DNA of 20,098 bases from B18-G4 sp003648575 (GTDB lineage Bacteria > Bacteroidota > Bacteroidia > Bacteroidales > B18-G4). The DNA lies in assembly GCA_029942245.1 (NCBI GenBank), contig JAOZTN010000052.1, positions 1-20,098 of the forward strand. Reading direction: 5' to 3'. Made by a program: the position numbers and the translations under genes. Below are positions 14,619-20,098 of the stretch, one piece after another; within the stretch, counting starts at the first letter, position 1; every line of letters starts with the position of its first letter. The notes beneath the pieces are model-generated. The model had not been told where the DNA came from. It was given only the letters and a program-made list of their open reading frames with translations, and ran no database searches.

Positions 14619-14786
14619 TTAGTTCATAAGCAAATTGACCTGTCCGGTCATCTTAGTGTGCACAACATCCAGCGCTTTGGCATAGGCGAAAATATTATTC
14701 AGGGCTTGCTTCCCCGGCCCGTTGATGAGCGCTTTTCTCAATTTTGTTGTGTCTGAATGATGTTTTGGAGTAAAGGTTTTCGGCAT
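14619..14786 (-). CDS. 55-residue small basic protein downstream of the sigma factor, unknown function
   Basis: From ATG at 14786 to TAA at 14621-14619, followed at once by a second TAA, then the terminator. The protein starts MPKTFTPKHHSDTTKLRKAL, continues INGPGKQALNNIFAYAKALD and ends TGQVNLLMN. The first 20 residues are basic; the rest could form one or two amphipathic helices. There is no signal peptide, Cys or membrane segment. I do not recognise the family with certainty, though the NGPGxxALxNIxxYAKAL pattern looks like a conserved small Bacteroidota protein. It lies 163 bp downstream of the ECF sigma gene on the same strand and may be co-transcribed. Support for being real: doubled stop, terminator fit and sensible composition. 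It is too short for many gene finders. Confidence 0.65.
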   Translation of the reverse strand: MPKTFTPKHHSDTTKLRKALINGPGKQALNNIFAYAKALDVVHTKMTGQVNLLMN

Positions 14787-14794
14787 GTACGTAT

Positions 14795-14830
14795 CGTTAG
14801 TTAAAAAATGTTAAGAACACATTACTAACG
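14795..14830 (-). promoter_or_regulatory. Inverted repeat in the leader of the small-protein gene
   Basis: Seven-base arms CGTTAGT (14795-14801) and ACTAACG (14824-14830), 22 bp apart, end 9 bp upstream of the small gene's ATG. Could be an RNA hairpin or a protein site. I see no convincing TAnnTTTG box in 14831-14949. Confidence 0.35.
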
Positions 14831-14922
14831 CAAGCTGATGAAGCTTTATTATATCCCCATCAAAAAAAACAAACCATAAGGCTTAATTGAAACAGGTCCT
14901 GACTGCTAATTCCTCGTTTCTA

Positions 14923-14950
14923 GAGCTTTGAACTCCGAGCTCCGAACTTT
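14923..14950 (+). repeat. Heptamer tandem repeat, unit GAACTCC / GAGCTCC
   Basis: Units GAGCTTT, GAACTCC, GAGCTCC and GAACTTT. The last base is also the last base of the sigma factor stop codon, so the array touches the gene end. Confidence 0.8.
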
Positions 14951-15537
14951 TATCTTGTCAGGACAATATTTTTTTCCTGGATAAGCTTCCGCAGGTTGAT
15001 CAATGCATAACGCATGCGTCCAAGTGCCGTATTGATGCTTACATCGGTCTGCTCCGCAATATCTTTAAAGCTCATATCGGAGTAATGGCGCATGAAGAGT
15101 ACTTCTTTCTGCTCCTGAGGCAGGTGCTCGATAAGTTCACGAACATCGCTGTGTATCTGATCGATGATCATCTTTTCTTCAACAGATACATCGGTAAACT
15201 GTATGGTATCGAAAATGTCGAAATCATGATTGTCGTTATCAATAACCGGAATACGTTTCGACTTTCTGAAATAATCGATGATGAGGTTATGCGCAATACG
15301 CATGACCCATTGTATGAATTTTCCTTCTTCCTTGTACGATCCCGCCTGGATAGTATTGATAACCTTGATAAAGGTATCCTGGAAAATGTCATCAGCAAGT
15401 TGCTTATCCTTAACAACCATAAGGATATACGCAAAGACTCTGTTTTTATGACGGTGGATGATAAGTTCGAGACTGTTCTGGTTACCGTCTAAATATTCAG
15501 TAATTAACTGGCTGTCGCTAGCTTTACAGGCTTTCAT
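14950..15537 (-). CDS. ECF-type RNA polymerase sigma factor
   Basis: A 195-residue sigma-70 family factor of the extracytoplasmic-function type. Region 2 (about 20-95) includes ADDIFQDTFIKVI and GKFIQWVMRIAHNLIIDYFR, the -10 and core-binding part. Region 4 (about 135-190) includes LPQEQKEVLFMRHYSDMSFK and a helix-turn-helix, DIAEQTDVSINTALGRMRYA, for the -35. No anti-sigma factor with a membrane segment is next to it, so it is probably not the usual sigma/anti-sigma pair; the small protein downstream is the only nearby partner candidate. It has a consensus promoter (15678-15707), a leader of about 130 nt, and a strong GGGAGG ribosome binding site, rare in this phylum, that can be hidden in a hairpin (15544-15575). 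Confidence 0.93.
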   Translation of the reverse strand: MKACKASDSQLITEYLDGNQNSLELIIHRHKNRVFAYILMVVKDKQLADDIFQDTFIKVINTIQAGSYKEEGKFIQWVMRIAHNLIIDYFRKSKRIPVIDNDNHDFDIFDTIQFTDVSVEEKMIIDQIHSDVRELIEHLPQEQKEVLFMRHYSDMSFKDIAEQTDVSINTALGRMRYALINLRKLIQEKNIVLTR

Positions 15538-15540
15538 AGG

Positions 15541-15575
15541 CCTCCCTTTTTAGAGTGTGGTTAAGTTAAAAAGGG
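15541..15575 (-). promoter_or_regulatory. Shine-Dalgarno site with a potential sequestering hairpin, sigma factor leader
   Basis: In the mRNA, CCCUUUUU (15575-15568) can pair perfectly with AAAAAGGG (15551-15544) across 16 nt. The GGG of the second arm is part of GGGAGG (15546-15541), which lies 3 nt before the AUG, so pairing would partly cover the ribosome site. A second small hairpin (arms 15608-15612 and 15618-15622) lies further up the leader. Confidence 0.45.
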
Positions 15576-15677
15576 TAAATATTAATCGATAATTAGTCTC
15601 CTATTTTTCCCCCGCGTGGGGAGTTAGTGAATGACTGTTTATACTGCACAGTCGTAATTTTTGTTGCGATAACCATG

Positions 15678-15707
15678 CAAATATAGCCAAATATCGACCA
15701 AATGCAA
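15678..15707 (-). promoter_or_regulatory. Promoter of the sigma factor gene
   Basis: Minus-strand TTG (15707-15705), exactly 19 bp, then TATATTTG (15685-15678), a perfect TAnnTTTG. This is the best promoter in the window and predicts a leader near 130 nt. Confidence 0.65.
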
Positions 15708-15718
15708 GTTTTTTAAGT

Positions 15719-15726
15719 TATTTTTG
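15719..15726 (+). promoter_or_regulatory. -7 box TATTTTTG for uvrA
   Basis: Perfect TAnnTTTG, 37 bp upstream of the uvrA ATG and divergent from the sigma promoter. The TTG inside it opens the uvrA frame but is not a likely start. Confidence 0.5.
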
Positions 15727-15762
15727 CATTTTTCCATAAAAAAGCAATCACTAATATTTAAT

Positions 15763-18576
15763 ATGAAACATCCTGATCCTAAGGATTTTATTTATATAAA
15801 AGGTGCCAGGGTCCACAACCTGAAAAATATCGATGTGCAGATTCCAAGGAATAAACTCATCGTTATAACGGGCTTGTCAGGATCAGGGAAATCATCCCTG
15901 GCCTTCGATACCCTATATGCTGACGGGCAAAGGCGGTACGTGGAAAGCCTGAGTTCATACGCCAGGCAATTCCTTGGCAGGATGAGCAAGCCGGAGGTAG
16001 ACCTTATCACGGGCGTCTCCCCCGCTATAGCCATTGAACAAAAGGTGAATACACGTAATCCCAGGTCGACCGTTGGCACCTCTACCGAGATCTACGAATA
16101 CCTCAAGCTTTTATTCGCCAGAATCGGAAAGACCTATTCTCCGGTTTCGGGGAAACTGGTTAAAAGGCATACGGTCGAAAATGTTACTGCATATATATTA
16201 AAGCAGGAAGAAGAGACTGAAGTCAGGATCATGGCTCCGCTCATACTGAAACAGGATAGAAGCGTGCTTGATCACCTGAATGTATTGCATCAGCAGGGAT
16301 TCAGCCGCATTGTGCTTAAGGGAGAGATGCTTCGGATCACAGATGTTTTCGAAAAAAATCATATCCCCGATAAAACCGATGACATCTATGTTTTGGTAGA
16401 CCGCATCATTGTTCATGCGGATGACAGCGATCTGGAGGCCAGGATAGCTGATTCAGTACAAACCGCTTTCTATGAAGGGGATGGAAGTTGTATAATCGAT
16501 ATACAGGGAAAGAAAAAGCAAACACGAGCATTCAGCAACCGCTTCGAACTGGATGGGATCACTTTTGAGAATCCTTCAGTAAACCTTTTTACCTTTAATA
16601 ATCCTTACGGTGCATGCAAAAGCTGTGAAGGCTTTGGCAGCATTATCGGCATCGACCCCGACCTGGTCATTCCCAACAAGGGGCTATCGATATATGAAGA
16701 TGCCATCGCCTGCTGGAAAGGTGAAAAGATGAGCCAGTGGAAGCACACCCTCCTTTCCAATGCACACAAATTCGATTTCCCGGTACATAAACCTATTTAT
16801 AAACTCAGCGAGGCAGATTATGGGCTTCTGTGGACGGGAAATGAATACTTCGATGGCATTAACGACTTCTTCAAGGAAGTTGAAGAACAAACATACAAGA
16901 TCCAATACAGGGTAATGCTTTCCCGCTACCGCGGAAAGACCGCCTGCCCTGAATGTAAGGGTACCCGCCTGAGGAATGACGCGAACTTTGTGCAGGTAGA
17001 TGGTATGAACATCAGTGATGCCGTAATAATGCCTGTAGAGCGCTTACTTGAAAAAATTAAGGGACTAAAGCTGAACGAGCATGACAGCAAAGTAGCCAAG
17101 CGTCTGATCATAGAGATCAACAACCGCCTTCAATACCTGGCAGATGTCGGACTTGGATACCTGAATATGAACCGCCTGTCGTCATCTCTTTCCGGTGGTG
17201 AGTCACAACGAATAAACCTGGCCACTTCATTGGGTAGCAGCCTGGTGGGATCCATGTATATCCTGGATGAGCCAAGTATCGGACTACATCCACGAGACAC
17301 ACACCGGCTCATTCTTATCCTCAAGCAATTACGTGACCTGGGTAACACTGTGATCGTGGTAGAGCATGACCAGGATATCATCCGTGCTGCCGATCATGTT
17401 ATTGATATAGGTCCCATGGCCGGCAGCAAAGGTGGTGAAGTGATTTTCAGTGGTCCATTTAAGGAGCTGATGAAAGACAAAGAGAGCCTGACAGCCAGAT
17501 ACATGAGTGGCGAAATGAAGATCAACACCCCCGATAAAAGGAGAAAATGGAAAGAATTCATCAGGGTGCATGGCGCCATGGAAAACAACCTGAAAAATCT
17601 GGATGTAAGCTTCCCCCTGAATGTATTAAGTGTGGTTACCGGTGTCAGCGGCTCCGGAAAATCATCCCTTGTTAGCAAGATCCTCTTCCCTGCATTGAAA
17701 AAACTATATGGCGGTTATGCCGGGCGCACAGGCAAATATTTACGCCTTTCAGGTGATACAGACAGAATACGCGCTCTGGAATTTGTAGACCAGAACCCTA
17801 TTGGACGATCATCCCGTTCTAATCCTGCTACGTATATCAAAGCATTTGACGATATCCGTGCACTCTTTTCCGACCAGCAACTGTCGAAGGTGAGGAATTA
17901 CAAACCCGGTTTCTTTTCATTTAATGTACCCGGAGGGAGATGTGAGGAATGTGCAGGCGAAGGTGTGGTCAAAATTGAAATGCAGTTTATGGCCGACATT
18001 TATCTCAAATGTGATCATTGTCATGGCACACGCTTCAAGGAAGAAGTACTGGAGATCCGTTATAATGGTAAGAACATCAGCGACATCCTCGAGCTGACCA
18101 TCGATGAGGCAGTATCCTTTTTCGAAGGAGTGCAAAAACCGGATGCTGCCATAAAAAGAATTATTAGCAAGTTAAAACCACTACAAGATGTGGGCTTAGG
18201 ATACCTTCGGATGGGACAGTCGTCGAGCACACTCAGTGGTGGTGAGGCACAACGTATCAAACTGGCGTATTTCCTTTCAAGGGGCAGCCACGAAGCCCCT
18301 ACCCTTTTTATTTTCGATGAGCCAACCACAGGCTTGCACTTCCATGATATCCATAATCTGCTGAATGCACTGTATGCATTGCTGGATACCGGTCATACTG
18401 TTTTGATCATTGAGCACAACCAGGAGGTGATCAAAGCTGCCGACTGGATTATCGACCTCGGCCCCGAGGGTGGAGATGAAGGCGGTGCGCTCGTTTTCGA
18501 AGGCACACCGGAGGATATTGTGAGTGAGAAAAATTCGTATACCGGTAAGTACCTGGATGAATTGCTATCCATTTGA
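15763..18576 (+). CDS. uvrA: Excinuclease ABC subunit A (UvrA)
   Basis: The damage-sensing ATPase of nucleotide excision repair, acting with UvrB and UvrC. From ATG at 15763 it is 937 residues, close to the usual 940. First ABC half: Walker A GLSGSGKSS (37-45), the UvrB-binding region (about 110-250), zinc motif CKSC paired with CPEC, signature LSGGESQRINLA, Walker B YILDEPSIGLH. Second half: GVSGSGKSS, the DQNPIGRSSRSNPATYIKAF segment, zinc motif CEEC with CDHC, signature LSGGEAQRIKLA and FIFDEPTTGLH. The frame is also open from TTG at 15724, but that would start inside the -7 box. No uvrB or uvrC is in the window. A heptamer array and an assembly gap follow the stop. Confidence 0.97.
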   Translation: MKHPDPKDFIYIKGARVHNLKNIDVQIPRNKLIVITGLSGSGKSSLAFDTLYADGQRRYVESLSSYARQFLGRMSKPEVDLITGVSPAIAIEQKVNTRNPRSTVGTSTEIYEYLKLLFARIGKTYSPVSGKLVKRHTVENVTAYILKQEEETEVRIMAPLILKQDRSVLDHLNVLHQQGFSRIVLKGEMLRITDVFEKNHIPDKTDDIYVLVDRIIVHADDSDLEARIADSVQTAFYEGDGSCIIDIQGKKKQTRAFSNRFELDGITFENPSVNLFTFNNPYGACKSCEGFGSIIGIDPDLVIPNKGLSIYEDAIACWKGEKMSQWKHTLLSNAHKFDFPVHKPIYKLSEADYGLLWTGNEYFDGINDFFKEVEEQTYKIQYRVMLSRYRGKTACPECKGTRLRNDANFVQVDGMNISDAVIMPVERLLEKIKGLKLNEHDSKVAKRLIIEINNRLQYLADVGLGYLNMNRLSSSLSGGESQRINLATSLGSSLVGSMYILDEPSIGLHPRDTHRLILILKQLRDLGNTVIVVEHDQDIIRAADHVIDIGPMAGSKGGEVIFSGPFKELMKDKESLTARYMSGEMKINTPDKRRKWKEFIRVHGAMENNLKNLDVSFPLNVLSVVTGVSGSGKSSLVSKILFPALKKLYGGYAGRTGKYLRLSGDTDRIRALEFVDQNPIGRSSRSNPATYIKAFDDIRALFSDQQLSKVRNYKPGFFSFNVPGGRCEECAGEGVVKIEMQFMADIYLKCDHCHGTRFKEEVLEIRYNGKNISDILELTIDEAVSFFEGVQKPDAAIKRIISKLKPLQDVGLGYLRMGQSSSTLSGGEAQRIKLAYFLSRGSHEAPTLFIFDEPTTGLHFHDIHNLLNALYALLDTGHTVLIIEHNQEVIKAADWIIDLGPEGGDEGGALVFEGTPEDIVSEKNSYTGKYLDELLSI

Positions 18577-18583
18577 CATTTTA

Positions 18584-18720
18584 AGTGTTGAGTGTTGAGN
18601 NNNNNNNNNNNNNNNNNNNNNNNNNNNNNNNNNNNNNNNNNNNNNNNNNNNNNNNNNNNNNNNNNNNNNNNNNNNNNNNNNNNNNNNNNNNNNNNNNNNG
18701 TTGAGGGTTGAGGGTTGAGT
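18584..18720 (+). repeat. Heptamer tandem repeat, unit GTTGAGT / GTTGAGG, containing a gap
   Basis: Left of the N run: AGTGTTG twice and AG (18584-18599). Right of it: GTTGAGG, GTTGAGG, GTTGAGT (18700-18720). The true array length is unknown because the assembly broke here. Confidence 0.85.
18600..18699. other. Assembly gap of 100 N inside the repeat
   Basis: Exactly 100 N. Unlike the first gap, no long identical flank is seen; the two sides are the same 7-bp repeat family. With 18577-18989, this gene-free stretch holds only repeats, the gap, a terminator and a motif cluster. Confidence 0.95.
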
Positions 18721-18753
18721 GTTTGGAAATGTGGGATGGAGAAGGTAGAAGGT

Positions 18754-18795
18754 GATTTAAGATTTAAGATAGAAGATTTAAGATAGAAGAAGTAA
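18754..18795 (+). repeat. Heptamer tandem repeat, units GATTTAA / GATAGAA
   Basis: Six units: GATTTAA, GATTTAA, GATAGAA, GATTTAA, GATAGAA, GAAGTAA. A shorter pair, GAAGGTA GAAGGT, precedes it from 18741. The last units alternate, giving a 14-bp higher-order period. Confidence 0.85.
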
Positions 18796-18819
18796 ATGAT
18801 ACCACCCCCCTATAAAATG

Positions 18820-18848
18820 ATAGCGGGGTGGTTGAGACACCCCGCTAT
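18820..18848 (-). terminator. Strong hairpin terminator after the LuxR-type regulator
   Basis: Perfect 11-bp arms (18820-18830 and 18838-18848) around a 7-base loop. On the minus strand CATTTTATAG follows, so it best serves the regulator gene ending at 18990, giving a 3' UTR of about 140 nt. Confidence 0.7.
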
Positions 18849-18953
18849 ACAAAACCCAAATCTAATAAATTACGATACGATTACGGAGCAAATGTATGAC
18901 GAAAAGGTATATGACGTCAATAGGTTTATACCTCATAAATTCCGAGGGAATAC

Positions 18954-18982
18954 ACGTAAGCCCCTACGTAAAAACACGTAAG
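18954..18982. promoter_or_regulatory. Cluster of three ACGTAA motifs
   Basis: CACGTAAG, TACGTAAA and CACGTAAG with core starts at 18954, 18966 and 18976, about one helical turn apart, just downstream of the regulator stop codon. Similar ACGTAG cores occur upstream of the next regulator at 19749-19766. Confidence 0.35.
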
Positions 18983-18989
18983 TCCACGA

Positions 18990-19640
18990 TCAAATCTTAA
19001 TGATGTTATTCTGTATGGCATATATCACCAATTCCGCGGTAGAGTAGATGTTCAGCTTCTTCATCAGGTTATGTTTATGGGTTTCCACGGTCCTGATGCT
19101 GATAAAAAGCTTATCGGCGATCTGTTTATTGCTCAATCCCTGGCTCATGTGCTTCAGCACTTCCATTTCCCTCTCTGAGAGAGGAACCTCCTGCTTCATT
19201 TTCTTATCTTTCTCCGATTTCAGGTAGCTGGAAATAAATTTCTCACTTACAATACCCTTCATGAACTTTTGTCCGTCGTTTACCATATGGATGGCCTCGA
19301 TCAGTTCCTGGGGTTTGAAGTTCTTGGGTACATATCCATAGGCGCCGGCTTCGAAACCCTGGGTGATGAGCGTCTCATCCACATGAGAGGTATAATAAAT
19401 AACACGGCAGAGCGGATATTGAGAAGTAATCTTTTCTGTTACCTCTATTCCGGAGACCTCAGGAAGGTTGATGTCCATAATGACAATATCGGGCCTGAAT
19501 TCCTCCACTTTACGCATGGCTTCTTCACTGTCAAGAGCGTATCCAACAATCTCAAGTTCATCATATGGCTCAAGCAAGGTCTTGATTCCTTTGATCACAA
19601 CTTCATGGTCTTCGACGATAAGTATCCTGATTTTCTTCAT
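18990..19640 (-). CDS. NarL/LuxR-family response regulator
   Basis: A 216-residue two-component regulator. The receiver (1-120) has acidic residues Glu10 and Asp11, phospho-acceptor Asp56 in IMDINLP, the Thr/Ser switch in YYTSHVDE, and Lys in YVPKNF. The linker is Lys-rich (about 135-150). The C-terminal GerE/LuxR helix-turn-helix has LSEREMEVLKHMSQGLSNKQ followed by IADKLFISIRTVETHKHNLM. All phosphorylation residues are present, so it should respond to a histidine kinase, but none is adjacent. It is divergent from a CheY-like gene 181 bp away and ends in a hairpin terminator. The stimulus is not indicated by the context. Confidence 0.95.
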   Translation of the reverse strand: MKKIRILIVEDHEVVIKGIKTLLEPYDELEIVGYALDSEEAMRKVEEFRPDIVIMDINLPEVSGIEVTEKITSQYPLCRVIYYTSHVDETLITQGFEAGAYGYVPKNFKPQELIEAIHMVNDGQKFMKGIVSEKFISSYLKSEKDKKMKQEVPLSEREMEVLKHMSQGLSNKQIADKLFISIRTVETHKHNLMKKLNIYSTAELVIYAIQNNIIKI

Positions 19641-19744
19641 AAAAATTTCAATTAGAACAACTTAGTAATGAACAAATTAAAGCCTTAGAGTCGTAAAATT
19701 ACTGTTTTCTAAGCATAATCCACTACCTACTTCTACGGAAAATA

Positions 19745-19766
19745 CTCTACGTAGTTTCACGTAGAG
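19745..19766. promoter_or_regulatory. Inverted repeat CTCTACG-N8-CGTAGAG between the divergent response regulators
   Basis: Perfect 7-bp arms at 19745-19751 and 19760-19766, ending 20 bp upstream of a -7 box and so occupying the place of the missing -33 element. A dimeric regulator site, perhaps for the adjacent LuxR-type protein, is inferred. Confidence 0.5.
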
Positions 19767-19786
19767 GCAAGTATATTTTGAATTGC

Positions 19787-19794
19787 TATATTTG
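19787..19794 (+). promoter_or_regulatory. -7 box TATATTTG for the CheY-like gene
   Basis: Perfect TAnnTTTG, 28 bp upstream of the ATG at 19822. No TTG at 19-21 bp, so activation may depend on the inverted repeat upstream. Confidence 0.55.
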
Positions 19795-19821
19795 TTAAGA
19801 TTAATAATTGCAAGCTATATT

Positions 19822-20098
19822 ATGTCAAAGTTTGATTTATCGGTCTTATTGGTTGAGGATGACAGGCTCTCACTTTTTGTGTATGCTGAGTTCATCAAAA
19901 ATATCGTGACCAATGTATATACAGCTGCTAATGGACTGGAAGGCATCAAGAATTTTAAGAAGAACAGGCCTGACATCATCATCACTGATATTATGATGCC
20001 GAAGATGGATGGACTGGAGATGATACGCGAGATCAAGAAAGTAGATCCTAATGTAAAGGTTGTCATGATCTCAGGGCATTCAGAAGCTGATTATTTCA
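19822..20098 (+). CDS. CheY-like receiver protein, partial (cut by the window end)
   Basis: The first 92 residues of a response regulator receiver: SVLLVEDD (acidic pocket), phospho-acceptor Asp in IIITDIMMPKMDG (near residue 57), and VVMISGHSEADYF, the switch Ser region. No stop codon is reached, so it may be a single receiver or the start of a longer regulator or hybrid kinase. It is divergent from the LuxR-type regulator and shares its 181-bp intergenic region. The ATG is chosen for its fit to the receiver N terminus and the -7 box at 19787-19794. The frame is open over the whole segment. Confidence 0.9.
   Translation, partial: MSKFDLSVLLVEDDRLSLFVYAEFIKNIVTNVYTAANGLEGIKNFKKNRPDIIITDIMMPKMDGLEMIREIKKVDPNVKVVMISGHSEADYF

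Noticed and set aside
15724..15762. N-terminal extension of UvrA from a TTG
   Set aside because: The TTG lies inside the -7 box TATTTTTG and adds 13 residues not typical of UvrA; the ATG at 15763 gives the usual length.
18796..18981. 61-codon plus-strand reading frame
   Set aside because: It runs straight through the perfect 11-bp terminator hairpin (18820-18848) and the ACGTA motif cluster, and its product has no recognisable features.
19815..20066. 83-codon minus-strand frame
   Set aside because: It is the shadow of the clear CheY-like receiver on the plus strand.

Overview
The window reads as a chromosomal contig of a Bacteroidota bacterium, most likely in or near the Bacteroidales/Marinilabiliales. 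It is probably from a draft or metagenome assembly, because it carries two runs of exactly 100 N. Evidence for the lineage: many upstream regions carry the Bacteroidota -7 box TAnnTTTG (two also have a TTG 19 bp upstream); four lipoproteins have Cys at residue 17-20; feoA and feoB are fused; there is a GH92 mannosidase; FKBP lipoproteins sit next to a DHH phosphoesterase and ndk; and a bcp remnant lies between nth and recA. I name no species.

Layout. 1-2953 (minus): a three-gene operon, DHH phosphoesterase > GldI-like FKBP lipoprotein > triple-FKBP lipoprotein, ending in a hairpin terminator. 3078-3928: ndk converging on an XRE regulator, with overlapping stop codons. 3929-4510: a regulatory stretch rich in TTGTAA/TTACAA motifs, interrupted by an assembly gap whose two flanks are the same 55 bp. 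4511-5927: a small putative secreted protein, a GreA/GreB-like protein and a DUF5063-type protein. 6032-8407: a FeoA-FeoB ferrous iron transporter. 8430-10677 (minus): bcp remnant > recA > TPR lipoprotein. 10772-11413 (minus): endonuclease III. 11503-14510 (plus): GH92 mannosidase overlapping an iron-sulfur flavoprotein/FMN reductase by ATGA. 14619-15537 (minus): ECF sigma factor followed by an unrecognised 55-residue small protein. 15763-18576 (plus): uvrA. 18990-20098: two divergent response regulators, a NarL/LuxR type and a CheY-like receiver cut by the window end.

Most of the content is housekeeping: DNA repair (recA, nth, uvrA), nucleotide turnover (ndk, DHH phosphoesterase), envelope folding (FKBP) and iron import. 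I see no complete new defence or mobile system. The unusual material is mostly between genes: seven arrays of 7-bp tandem repeats with different units, a bcp gene that has lost its catalytic core, the small protein gene beside the sigma factor, a hairpin that would cover the sigma factor's ribosome binding site, a palindromic insert that seems to have moved the GH92 stop codon, and motif clusters near the XRE and response regulator genes.
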